A stretch of DNA of 64,000 nt from Coix lacryma-jobi var. lacryma-jobi (lineage: Eukaryota > Streptophyta > Magnoliopsida > Poales > Poaceae): NCBI GenBank assembly GCA_009763385.1, contig VDCT01000312.1, forward strand, positions 310,001 to 374,000, in the 5' to 3' direction. Below are positions 1 to 10,436 of the stretch, in pieces. Numbering within the stretch: the first letter of the stretch is position 1; the number at the start of each line of letters is the position of its first letter. The notes under the pieces were generated by a model, which had not been told where the DNA came from, searched no databases, and worked only from the letters and a program-made list of their open reading frames with translations. The position numbers and the translations under genes were made by a program.

Positions 1-529
1 AGTTGTCGAGGCCGAACGGGAACCGCCGCGTCGAGCGCGGTACACCCCGTGCGGGAGGAGGCTGGGTGGCGTCGACGGTGCGCGGCTCGGAGGCCTCTGG
101 CCTGGCTCTGGTCCGTGCGCATGATGAACGCGAAGTCGCTGGTGGGCGCGGGCGCGCCTGGAAGTCTCCGGCCGTGCGCCGGGCAGGCTCCTCCTCGGGA
201 ACTCCGCGCCGGCACGGGGGGAAGTGGGTGTACGCCGCTGGCACCGCCTGTGCCTGGCGACGATGGTGACGACGGCGCCGCTCACGGGGTGGCGACGCGT
301 GGTGGTGTGGGCGACGTGCCACGCTCCTCGCACGGGGTGGCGTGACACGCCCTCCACTCGGGCCCTCCGTGGAGAGCAAGGTCAGCTCGTTGCCGTTGCC
401 GGTGGCCAGGAACTCGAGGCTCCCGAACCAGATGACGGCACCGGCAGAGAACGAAGGAGTCGAAGCAGCCATCCAGGAAACAGCGAGAAACCGACTCGAC
501 ACGCGAAGGCCCCTACCTGGCGCGCCAAC
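1..529 (-). mobile_element. 5' internal part of a minus-strand Tat-lineage gypsy element (runs off the left edge)
   Basis: Read on the minus strand, this matches the leader and start of gag of the gypsy element at 14799-15320, including the TGGCGCGCCAGGTAGGGG primer-binding region just inside the LTR (about 512-529). It is therefore a second copy of the same family in opposite orientation. Only the 5' end of its internal region lies in the window; the overlapping short ORFs on both strands are not convincing genes. Confidence 0.85.
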
Positions 530-1755
530 TGTCGGTGTTTCGAACCCGGGGGTACGACACCAACGAGTAATATGATCGCGTGCTCTCTCTGGATGGTGGT
601 GATGCAAGATGACACAAGGATTTATCCTGGTTCGGGCAAAGAAGGCCCTACGTCCAGGGGGGAGGAGGTTCTTGTATTACTTGCACCTAAGTGCTTGTAC
701 AGGGGCGAATACAAGCTCAATGAGCGTGGACCGGAGTCCGGACTCGAGTGTGTGTGTGGACTCGTGTGTTGTCTTTTGGAGTTGTGAGTAACCATGTAAT
801 GAGGGCCCTGGTGTCCCCTTTTATAGAGCAAGGGGAGGCCAGGGTTACACAAGGGTATTACAGGTGTCGGGGCGTCCGATGCCCAATACGGAGAGGGGTA
901 GGAACCCTGTCTTGTCGGGGCCACTGGAGCCGACGTGGGCGTTGCTGTTGAGGCGTCCTTGGGGCGTGGCCTCCATCCCGGGCGGGACGTGATGGCGTGA
1001 CGACGTAGAAGCCGTACAGCACCCATTCCGGCACGTACAGGACACGGCGGGGTCCCTCCGGGTCTTGGGGTACCTGTCTTCCAATAGCATGAAAGCAGTT
1101 AGGGCTCGAGGGGCGCGGAGCCGGCCTCGAGGTGGCGCCTACGGGGGGCTCGAGCCCCCGCAGGTATGGGCAAGTCCCGTGAAAATTGATTGAGCAGTGG
1201 GCATCCGGGCCTCGAGACGTGGCTTGGACGTGCAACAGTGTAGGGTATGGGTTAACAGTGTCGTACTGGCGCCCTTTTGCCCATGCTTGTGGTGAAAACG
1301 AGACTTGACTCTGCCCTGGTTACTGTGGTACACGTCGGGCTATAGAGGACGTGACTGGAGTAGGTGGATGTATTAAATGCGCGGTATGGAGCTGGCATCC
1401 GATGCCTGCGCCACTCGAGGGAAGCATAAGCGTCTCGAGGGATAAGCTGCCGTGCCAGAGAGGCTCGAGGTCCCGCGTGGGGTCTCGAGGTATGGTGTTC
1501 GGCTGTGGGGGGCTCGAGCCCTAAATGCCAGGACTCGAGGTTTTAGTGGAGCGCTCGCCCGGGGCCTGGCTTTGAGGGGCTCGGGCGAGATGGAGAACGG
1601 GCGTCAGTCCGAGGCCTGGCTTGGTGGGCCAGCGTGTGGGCCTCGAGGGATTGGTCTCTTTAGGGGTTAGACTAGTTAGGTTGTTATTTACCGGTGTTCT
1701 AGGTTTAACCTATTTGTTTGCGTTATTGGGGTACCCCTTTTGTGGACCCCCGACA
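530..1755 (-). repeat. 5' LTR of the minus-strand gypsy element
   Basis: The block begins TGTCGGTG and ends CCGACA, the reverse complement of the LTR termini at 13758 and 14798. It also shares the GGGGTACC motif near the outer end and many CTCGAG-rich stretches. It is longer (1226 bp) than the two LTRs of the plus-strand copy (1041 and 1032 bp) and clearly diverged from them, so it comes from a different insertion. The other LTR and its flank are outside the window, so no target duplication can be checked; the flank after the LTR is ACCTT. Confidence 0.85.
819..825 (-). promoter_or_regulatory. TATA box in the minus-strand LTR
   Basis: TATAAAA on the minus strand within a TGCTCTATAAAAGGGG context identical to the TATA regions of the other two LTRs at 14506 and 28384. 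Confidence 0.75.
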
Positions 1756-2426
1756 ACCTTGGTTTACATCAAAGCCACTCAGCAAAATACTAGGTGGAAG
1801 AAAAAAGAAAAAAGAAGACTGAGGCCAAATCGGCGATGAACCTAGCGCCGAGCGTAGCACATCTCTCCATGCTGTATGTGTGGTCTTGCAATCAACCATT
1901 GCTTTTTTCTCATGCAACATGTGGTCTATTTAATAAAAATGAATTTAAATTATATGAAAAGCTAAACTTTTGTACGGCTTGATTGTACACTTGTCTAAGA
2001 TGATGTGGCTTGGCTTATAGCCAAGTTTATTGGCCTTGCTCTAAGGTATAGTCTTGATGTTCAGCAGGCCTGGCCTATCTCTATCGGTGGCAAATGCGTT
2101 GATTGGAGAGATCTGGAATGAGCCGGGCGGTGTGACGTGTGGGTCCCAGCTTATATAACCTCAACCTCTGCGTGGCTCTGCTAATTATACGTACTTCCCA
2201 TCACGTTCTGTTTTTCAGCATGCGCGACAGCAAAAAAAAACACAGCGACACGAGTCACACGACGCATGGGCGCGTATGGTTTCATTCAGCATGAGCGAGG
2301 ACGCCCATTAATTCGTTGGCGAAAACAGCTGCCTCGTTTTGCTGAGCCAATGGGGGAAATAAGCTTTGACTGACCTACTGGTTCATATGAGCTCGAAGCC
2401 TCGAACCAACCATGTTCAACAAGATC
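1756..2426. other. Stretch without a recognisable gene; one TATA-like site
   Basis: No coding region is supported. TATATAA at 2152-2158 followed by a pyrimidine-rich stretch could be a plus-strand core promoter, but no credible reading frame follows. AT-rich sequence around 1920-1980 has no recognised family. Confidence 0.4.
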
Positions 2427-2555
2427 GTCACTAGACGCTCCTAGAATACTAACTACGACTCTTAATAATAATATGTCCGCTCTAGAAGCTTGACTGATCG
2501 TGAAATTGCGAAGTCACCATAAACTTATTGTCAATAGACACGTGGCCTTTAAGTG
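2427..2555 (+). repeat. Direct repeat R1, copy 1
   Basis: About 130 bp beginning GTCACTAGACGCTCCTAG and ending CCTTTAAGTG, repeated with small differences at 5209-5340. Shared features include CTTAATAATAATATGTCCGC and GTCAATRGACACGT. The family is not recognised. Confidence 0.8.
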
Positions 2556-3375
2556 GACTAGTTTAGTGCCCGTGCTAACGCTACGGCTTTATTTAAGCAC
2601 TGTGCGGCCGTCACTTGGTGTTCCTATTTTTACGTCCAGAAGCCTCCTGCCGTGCGCCGCGATCAAGAGCCGACGAGCGCCGCGATCGTTAGCCAACGTG
2701 CGCCTTGTTGAAGAGGACGTTGCAACTGTCGTCGAACCCCGGACACCAGAGGATGGTTCATGTGTGCGCACAAAACAGTCAGTCAATATTGTTGAACTAA
2801 TTCTCAGAGGCTAACAAAATGTATAAATAATAGTTAAGATTTGAAAAAAGTCATAGGATGGTGCATTCAGGCCAAGAAACTATTCATGCAAAAAATCATA
2901 GGACTTGTAGAAGCTCGTTTGACAAATAGATTAGATGAAAAAAAGTAGTACCGGAAGGGGACGAGGTGGGCGTCGATCGTCTCGGTCGTATCACGTGTAG
3001 GCGCCGGGGTCATACTCCTTCCGCTGCTGGATCTCCATGGTCCTCCTTCTCCTTCCGCTGCTGGACCACGTGCAGGCGCTAGGGGAGCTTTGTGCGGCGG
3101 AGACGGCACCAACACGGAGGCGGTCAAGTGTGCGGGGAGCTTCGTGCACGGGAAGACGGCTGCGGCGACGAGTGCTATCTTTTTCGTGGTTTTTTTGTCG
3201 GCTTCGTGCGGTGAGGATGGCAGCGGCATGACGTCGTCGTGTGGCGAGAACGTGCAGGTGCTAGGGGAGGTTCGTGCGGTAGGGACGGCAGCAGCATGAC
3301 GACCGTTTTTCGTGTTTTTTTTCTTCCGTGTTTCTGGTGCGACTCGTTTGTGGTGTTTCTGGTGATACTGATGAC
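2556..3375. other. Gene-less spacer with an internal GC-rich duplication
   Basis: Within it GTGCAGGCGCTAGGGGAG (about 3069) and GTGCAGGTGCTAGGGGAG (about 3251) start two related GC-rich segments roughly 180 bp apart. The short open frames on both strands (2500-2814, 2867-3229 and others) are low-complexity and unsupported. Confidence 0.5.
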
Positions 3376-3594
3376 GAGAGATATACCATACAACTAATCT
3401 GGTCCGTTAGATGTGAGTGAGTAAGGAGAGAATAATGTTATGAAACGAATTTGAATGATCGATTTTTACGGAGTTTGTTTTGCGGATATAATTTCTCGTG
3501 TGGATTTAGTGATGCTATCTTAGTATGAGAGGTTTTTCGGTACACCCAACACAAAGAAGGAATGATGTTTTAGTAGGGTAGAAATGGTTGCAGC
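3376..3594 (+). repeat. Direct repeat R2, copy 1
   Basis: About 220 bp (ATACCATACA...TTAGTAGGGTAGAAA) resembling 5001-5205. The two copies share TTTCTACGGAGTT/TTTTTACGGAGTT, GGTACACC and TTAGTAGGGTAGAAA with many substitutions, so the duplication is old. Family unknown. Confidence 0.65.
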
Positions 3595-5000
3595 ACCGAG
3601 TCTGCAAAGGATAACTCAATATTGCATTTTTTTCTAAATTTAACCATGTAAGCAAAGGATAACTGAGTACAGATTGAATTTTCCTTCTAATATTAATTTG
3701 GTTTAGTCTAATCTCATGTTTTTATTTGTAAGACATCTGATAAAAGATCAAGTAATGAGACTTAGCGTGTAAAGAAGTATATCTATTATAGTAGCAACAT
3801 CAAATGTGCTTTGCCTTTTTTTCTTGTGAATCTCAAATGTGCTCAACCTGACAGAGCATCATTGATTATTATTTTTTTTTTTGCGAATTTTCCTTCCAAA
3901 GTTTATTATTGTAGTGATTGGTTACCTGTTCAATGGTTAACATAAGATATTGGAGGGGGATATGTTTATACTCTTTCTGGGTATGCCAATGTAAAAGATA
4001 CATCACCATCATCAGAGCAAACTATTATAAAGCATCATCAGAAATCTGACACCACTCACTTGATATAGGTCCATTCTTCTAGTATATGACCCAACAGTCT
4101 CCTCAAGGTATTCCTACATAAGAGCATTTTTAAATCGAACATATCAGCAGTGATGAAGTGAAAAATTGTCCCTTTATCCATCCATCTAGCTACACAAGGA
4201 GCTGCATACTTTTGATTTTCACTTTCTGAATTGAAACGAAATACATAAAATTTTATGTGGTTATTCTTTATGGGATTATGTGGTTCTCAGCTGAAAGCAA
4301 ATGGCACACAAGAAACACTGTTATCTATTATCAAAAACAGGGGACTGGCTAGGAAGATGAAGCTGACTTCCAAGTATGCTGCTCCTCAAAATCGTTGGTT
4401 TTGTAGACCACTTTTACGCCCTTCCGTAATCAACCATTCAAGAAGAAAAACAAAGGCACAGAAATTAGAGCTAACTGTGGAACTGGAGATGACGGTCAAT
4501 AGCACAAACACACAGCAGGGTGGCGTCGCGGTCCTACAGGGCGGTTCCAGCAACTGGTCCGGCTGCGCCCACCTCCCACCCCCGCTGTTGCTGCCCCTCA
4601 GATCAGGCTCCCAGTTGTCCTCGCCGCCATCACCCCATCCGACGGGGGCGTGCTTCGGCATCGGCAATGGCGGGCGAGTCGAGTCATCATCCGCTGCGTC
4701 CGGCATGCTGGACGCGACAGACAGAGAAGCAGAGCGAGGCAGCCAGAGGGGCACGAGGCCAGTCACGGCAATGACCCGGGCAGGTAGACACGGCCTGTCG
4801 GGGAAGCTGGATGCTGACGCAGGCTTTTGTCTACGAGCATGCTCGACTCCCGCAGGGCAGGGAAGGGAGAGGAGGCCGAGAGATCATGTTTCAATTATTT
4901 TCGAGTAAAAAAAGAGAGAATCTGCGGAGGGTCGAACCGTGGTTGCTTGGCGGTGCGGACGGGGGTGCCTGGCCATGGACGTGGGTGATGGGAGGGAGGA
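3595..5000. other. No supported gene; AT-rich then GC-rich
   Basis: 3595-4250 is AT-rich without a feature I can name. 4255-4908 holds a 217-codon plus-strand open frame and overlapping minus-strand frames in a GC-rich patch. Composition is biased, no domain is visible, and nothing supports a real protein. Confidence 0.4.
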
Positions 5001-5205
5001 GAGAATACCATACACAATTTTAGGCATCAGATTTGAGTGAGCAAGGAGAGAGAATAATAAAAAGCAATCTGGATGGTTAATTTCTACGGAGTTAGTTTTT
5101 TGGGTACATTTTTTTTTGGTTGTGGAGGGATGCCATCTCAGCGGGGGAAATTTATTTGGTACACCAAGCAAAGAAAAAAGTTGGTGCATTAGTAGGGTAG
5201 AAAAA
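5001..5205 (+). repeat. Direct repeat R2, copy 2
   Basis: Partner of 3376-3594. Here it runs directly into R1 copy 2, whereas on the left the order is R1, spacer, R2. Confidence 0.65.
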
Positions 5206-5208
5206 ATT

Positions 5209-5340
5209 GTCACTCGACGCTCCTAGAACACTAACTACGACTTCTTAATAATAATATGTCCGCTTCTAGAAGCTAGACTGATCATGAGATTGACAAAGTC
5301 ACCGTAAACTTACTGTCAATGGACACGTAGCCTTTAAGTG
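5209..5340 (+). repeat. Direct repeat R1, copy 2
   Basis: Partner of 2427-2555, joined to the end of R2 copy 2. Confidence 0.8.
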
Positions 5341-5845
5341 TAAAAAACAATAGTGCCAAATCGTACAATCGAGCCTAGTCAAGATTTAAACCCTGATGAA
5401 CATGTCTACCCACTGCAAACCTAACCAACTACTGATTGCTTAGTTCGAACGAATTGTTACCGTTACAGGAGCATACCGATGAAGGACCAGAAACGATGAC
5501 AGGATAAATAGGAGCCGCAAATTTCTTTCAAAATATTTGGATGTTGTCCCAAAATCGAACCCCAAAAGCCAAGAGCCATAACCGTAATGACCATGACTTA
5601 AATGATCGGGTGGATTTTTCCTAAGAACATAGCGGCTCACCACAAATCAAAGAAAAACAAGCACCTAGAATAAAAGCAGAACACCTTACTCCTATGGAGA
5701 AAAAGAAAGTGTCCAACCAAAAATACATAGGCCAACTGATGTCAAAAGTATCTTAGAATGATCCTTGTGAAGTTAGAAAAAACACAACAAACAGAGCTTA
5801 AATGCAAATGATACGAACAAAAAACAAAAACAAATGCGAAGGTGG
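5341..5845. other. No gene seen
   Basis: AT-rich sequence with short frames only. It may be part of the retroelement-like stretch that follows. Confidence 0.35.
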
Positions 5846-5980
5846 CCGACTGTTTGCTACAGTACCCTGGACAGTCCGCTGTAGCAACCCTGGACAGTCT
5901 GCCAAAGTACCTCCAGACAGTCTACTACAGTACTTGTGGACAATCCGCTATAGTTCCCAACCAGTCTGTAGTTCAAATGA
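5846..5980 (+). repeat. Degenerate 23-bp tandem repeat around GGACAGTCYG
   Basis: About six units, with cores near 5846, 5867, 5890, 5913, 5936 and 5958, i.e. 22-24 bp apart. The best unit reads CTGGACAGTCCGCTGTAGC. Further single copies of GGACAGTCCG-like motifs occur near 6035, 6055 and 6150. Such motifs are common in long terminal repeats of grass retrotransposons, which is why I read the surrounding DNA as retroelement-derived. Confidence 0.6.
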
Positions 5981-7860
5981 ACAGTAATTCCTGTGTGTCT
6001 GAAGCTCTGCACCAGTGCGTCCGATGGACCCCCAGGCAGTCCGGGAAAGTGATCTGGACAGTTCGATGATAAAAAACAAAAACAACAATTGCACGAACCA
6101 ATTCTGCCTGTAAACACCGGTGACCCATGGACATTCCGGGCTTGAGCGCCGGACAGTCCGCCACTGTGCAGACATCATGAAAACAGCTCTGCCCAATACA
6201 CAAATTCGACGAGATCTCGACCAAATCAAAAGGGCTTGCAACCAAACTTAACCCAGGTGATCTTGAGCATGTTGGTGAGCTATTCCTAAGAAATCATGAC
6301 TCGAATCAACTAGATCTCGAGATATTTCAGATCACGTGAAAAGGAAGAAAGTTTAACTCTAAAAATAATTTCTGCATGATCTATGTGCCCGTAAGGAATT
6401 AGAAGAAATCATTTGGTGTGAAAGATGCCTCTCACAACAAAGCACAAGATGGTTCCAACGGAATCACAACTCATCCTTCAAATCAAAAGATCTCACAAAA
6501 TCATAAAGAGGGCAAAACGAACAACACGAAGAACAAAATTGCCACACAAACAAGAGCACAAATTTGATCCTTAGATTTTCTCAAGATGTATGATTAGATT
6601 AGATCAAGGTGTAAGATTACAAGACACTCCTAGCAAATCAATGTTATGAATGATAAAAAGCTCAAGAACAAGAGTCCCTTCTCTCTCTAACCCTAGCCTC
6701 CTCTCATAACAACAAAACAACAGTGACACACCTCCAAGGATGGTTGTCCCCAACAGCCCTTTCACAAATATATAGGCGCGTGTTGAAAGTCATAAACACC
6801 CTTACATGAAGCACTCAACTCAAATACCCTTTAGGGGTAAAACTATCCGACTCTGTGAGTTTCATTATCGACGGTCACGTGTATTAGCTTCACCGCAACG
6901 CAAGACTAACGATGTCGCCCCAATGAACACGAGCTTTCTCACCGCTAGCTTTGCCTTTGACACAAGTCTAGCGGTGCCGCGATGTTCCTCCTCGGAACCT
7001 CCGCCGAGTTTTCAGGCCTAAACCAGCAAACCCATCAACCTGAGTTTTGGGACCCAAACTCAGAAGCCGAACACCCCAGGTTTTGAGGCACAAACCTAGA
7101 AACCGTTGCAGTAGTTTTTGAGGCTCAACTACCAAACTCGCGCCGTAGAAAGAGCGTAGGTGCTACGATGACACCGATGTCGACGCATGTTCAGCCTCCG
7201 CCAAGCACGATGCTCGCCTTCCTCCCTGACTCGACCGACAACACTTCATCTTCCATGCAAGCTTGTGTCCGGCCTCCGCTAGGTGCCACAACATCATCAT
7301 CTTCCATCTTGTCTCGACCGATGTCATCTTCATCCCTATGTATTGTTGCTTATTGCCATCAAGTATCAACTACCGCAACTAGTCCTCCGACCCTTTGGTC
7401 CCTCAGTCCATGTCTCACGTCTACCCTTCACCACTTCCGATCCGTCGGCACGACACATCTCTACTTGACCTTCACCTTGCCATTGACCATTGCCTCTGAG
7501 CTCCACACCTCACACCAACACGGCCAAGAGACATATTGCGCGCGCGCTCACACACCAATACAAACAACATAACTCAACGCCACCAGTTAGTCATTAACAT
7601 TAGCAAGCACGTATGAAATAAGACTCAATCGAAAAAACCTTAAACCTTCTACACAAGTGTCAAGCATTCATCACATACACATGAGCACTTCTCAACCATG
7701 TGTTCATAACGGATCCTATCTACATGATCACCTACCCTGATAGTAGTTATTATGGACATAATTGTAAGCAACAGTTGAGGAACTAAAGTAATCATATTCT
7801 GCCAAAAGAAAATAACAAGCATACGTGAACGCAACCTTGATCGAATGGCTGTTTAAAGCC
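5981..7860 (-). mobile_element. Possible minus-strand LTR-retroelement remnant
   Basis: On the minus strand a TATATAT box at 6768-6774 precedes a transcript-leader-like stretch with AGGCTAGGGTTAGAGAG and a run of T- and AT-rich DNA, the layout of a plant LTR promoter and R region. LTR ends, primer-binding site and coding domains were not found. The frames at 7168-7572 are serine/threonine-rich low complexity. The call is tentative; it could be unrelated intergenic DNA. Confidence 0.3.
6768..6774 (-). promoter_or_regulatory. TATA box, minus strand
   Basis: TATATAT in a CGCGCCTATATATTTGTG context on the minus strand, the best core-promoter candidate in 5341-7860. Confidence 0.4.
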
Positions 7861-8068
7861 TATATAGTCAGGTACTCAGGTTGAGGTTTAGTAAGGTCCA
7901 ACTCGTAGTATTTTGCGTCCACGTTCTGTACATATATTATGCACAAAATAAAGTGAAAAGTTAGCCAAGTACTGTACAACTTTTTACACAGGCTGATCAA
8001 GCCGCCAAGCCGAGCGCCCTGAACTGCTGCTGCTGCTCTGCTACTCCGTCCGTCCATGTCTAATGTCT

Positions 8069-8456
8069 TCAATTAGGCCTGCACGTACAGAGTAAGGAAG
8101 CCACGACGGTGGTTGCTACGGCTAAGGCCCAGACGACGGCGGCCGCCGCAGGCGAAGGCATGGCCGCCGCCACCTTCCAGGCGGCGAACGAGAGCGTGAG
8201 CAGCGTGGTGAGCGGCCACACGGCGCGCCTGGCGCGCTCCCTGGCGGGGGACCCGGGCGCCGCGCGCTCGTAGGCGCGGAGGCACGCGAACAGAAGGAGC
8301 AGGAGCAGGTACGACGCGCGACGACGAAGAGGACGGAGGCCGCGTCGCCCCTGGCCGGTAGATGGCGAGGCCCGAGTTGACGGTGAGCAGGCCGAGCCCC
8401 GCGCCGGCGATCAGGGTCTGCCCGCGGTCCCTCCGGTGGAGCTGGTTGTCCGCCAT
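8069..8456 (-). pseudogene. Frameshifted small four-membrane-segment protein gene
   Basis: The minus-strand ATG at 8456 opens a frame starting MADNQLHRRDRGQ and a first hydrophobic segment with GAGLGLLTVNSGLAIY. After AIYR the reading frame breaks twice: about one base is missing near 8353-8358 and about two are extra near 8315-8320. The hydrophobic pattern then continues in other frames, with segments around SYLLLLLLFACL, WPLTTLLTL and VVWALAVATTVVASLL, to a stop at 8069. Read across frames it would be roughly 125-130 residues with four membrane segments, like a group of uncharacterised small grass membrane proteins I recall by their similar N-terminus; I cannot name it securely. It is a pseudogene, or an intact gene with sequence errors in a GC-rich stretch. 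Confidence 0.6.
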
Positions 8457-9098
8457 GGGCAGTGCAACCGTCAGAGATCCAGCGCTAGCGCTACTACTAG
8501 TGTCTCTGAGAGAAGACTTCTCTCTGGTTGACTTCACTTAGATTGCTGTGTGTCTGTGTATATCGGCTCTTCCTTAGATTGCTGTGCAATAACCCGACAC
8601 AGCCTTCTCTCTGGTTGACTCGGGTGGAAGTGAAGTGAGGTCTTCGCTATTGTGTTTTTATAGCTGTACCTGTCCACACCGGCAGGTAAATGCAACGGCG
8701 AGCACACAGACTGACTACTGACTTGGTATGCTGTTTTTTTTTTTTTTTTGACATGTCAAGGCAGGCAACCCATAGAAAAAATTTCCTGAGCTGCTCGAAA
8801 TTGAAGTTTTATAGAAAACACTGCCTGGTCTAAGGAGCCTTCTGAAGCCACTGGCCATAGAAAACAAGCTAGCCCACTGATCGTTATTGACTATCCTTGC
8901 AGGAGTAGCTGTTTATGAGCTGCTAGTTTGTATTTTTAGGACGAGATTTCCTAAGTCGTAGTAAAGGTCCTGCCAAACAAACAAAAAAAAAAGGAGAATC
9001 GGACATGTTCCCTAAAGACAGCGTCACTTTTCGTCAGGTGAATTTCCGGGAAATGTCACACAGTCCGGAGGTGGCGTAGGAGAAGGATCCGAGTACTA
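8457..9098. other. Upstream flank of the small membrane-protein gene
   Basis: Contains a run of T (8731-8749) and no supported coding region. AACCCGACACAG and CTTCTCTCTGGTTGACT occur twice in part (about 8510 and 8605), suggesting a small local duplication. Confidence 0.4.
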
Positions 9099-9354
9099 GG
9101 GCCTTGTTTGGATGTCATCAAAATATCAAATTTTTTTTTACTCTCTCTCCATCACATCATCATCACATCAATGTTTGGACGCATGCATAGAGCATTAAAT
9201 ATTGATAAAATAAATAACTAATTATACTTTTAGTATGTACATATCGGGACGAATCTTTTGAGTCTAGTTGGGCCATATTTAGACAAAGTTTATCAAATAA
9301 CAACGAAAGTGCTACGGTTGAAAAAAAAAATTCATTTTTGGCATCTAAACAAGG
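9099..9354. mobile_element. MITE, GGCCTTGTTTGG family
   Basis: Terminal inverted repeats GGCCTTGTTTGGATG and CATCTAAACAAGG bound about 256 bp. The interior holds GGGACGAATCTTTTGAG and AACAACGAAAGTGCTAC in reverse orientation relative to the copies at 53373 and 62693. Those two show TAA target duplications; none is clear here. Confidence 0.75.
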
Positions 9355-9679
9355 GGTGGCTCGAAAGCTCTGGTTGATCATCAGGGCGGGGCCTCGATCA
9401 TCAGGGCTGTCGCACGACTCTGCAGCCTGCACGTGGTCAGCGGTCGGTCGGTCGTTAGCGATCGCATTCACATCTCTGGCCGGTCTCTCCACTCAACAAC
9501 GCTCGTCCATGCTCATGCAGTATGCATCGACTCCCCCGTCCCACGGATATCACCATGGAAGGCGGTTCTGGCATATCACTCCCACTCCCACGTGCACGGT
9601 TTATATATCCTGCACACTGCCACAACACGTACACATGTTCTCGGACAACCGGAGTATACGTTGCACTTACGTACTATGC
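9355..9679 (+). other. Possible orphan promoter region
   Basis: CACGTG at 9589 followed by TATATA at 9602-9607 looks like a plus-strand core promoter, but what follows is a block of MITEs with no coding sequence. Either the gene has been displaced or the match is chance. Confidence 0.25.
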
Positions 9680-9682
9680 TAA

Positions 9683-9959
9683 GAGCTTTTTCTAAAATCT
9701 ACTCTCTAAATTATCATTTAGAGAGTCATTTGAGTAAAAATCGTTTTCTATATCTTTATAATCTCCAACAGCTTTTCTATATCTTGTGTGCAGTTTAGAG
9801 ATCTATTCTCGCTCTCCATCTTTGGCTAGCGAGAAATACGGAATAAAGAATATCTATATTTAGATATCCAATTAAAGAGACTGTTGGAGGCTATTTTTTT
9901 CATCAAAATCTCTATTCCTATAAATTAGGAAGGATATAAAGAGTCTCTCGGAGATGCTC
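9683..9959. mobile_element. Tourist-like MITE
   Basis: Flanked by TAA at 9680-9682 and 9960-9962, with weak terminal inverted repeats (GAGC...GCTC) and AT-rich interior containing CTCCAACAG and its reverse complement CTGTTGGAG. The right TAA is also the left TAA of the next element, so the two abut. Confidence 0.6.
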
Positions 9960-9962
9960 TAA

Positions 9963-10436
9963 GGGCACCAACAATGGGTGACTTATAAGGGCATCTACCG
10001 TAATTAGCTCTTGGCTAGCTCATAGAATATTTTCTCATATTTTAATAGAAGAGACAAGAGAGCTATCTCTTGTCCAAGAGATAGTCTTATACACACACTT
10101 CGAGATTATGTGAGAATGATAAGTGGGGTCATTTATATTAAGAGCTATGTGCTAAGAGATAGGTCATTTGAAGGGTTGTCTCTTAGAGTGCTTAGAGCTA
10201 GATACTAGCTCTTATTGTTGCGGATGCTCTAAAGATGACTCTTAGCAATTTTTCATATTTTAATATAAGAGATAGAAGAGCTAGCTTTTGATCAAGAGCT
10301 ATGCTCATACACACTTTCCAAGAACATGTGATTATGTCATGTGGGTCTTATTTCATTACGAGCTATTGCTAAAAGCTAACACTATTGGAGAGGTTGACTT
10401 AGAGCTAGCAGTTGACTCTTATTGTTGCGGGTGCCC
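9963..10436. mobile_element. Outer Tourist-like MITE of a nested pair
   Basis: Termini GGGCACC and GGTGCCC, flanked by TAA at 9960-9962 and 10437-10439. The 9989-10229 MITE lies inside it. The interior contains GAGCTAGC-type words and TCATATTTTAATA, which also occur in the inner element, so the two are relatives. Confidence 0.75.
9989..10229. mobile_element. Inner Tourist-like MITE inserted in the outer one
   Basis: Termini GGGCATC and GATGCTC, flanked by TAA at 9986-9988 and 10230-10232. It is about 241 bp and related to its host element. Confidence 0.75.

Noticed and set aside
4255..4908. 217-codon plus-strand frame
   Set aside because: No recognisable domain, low-complexity composition, and equally long frames on the other strand.
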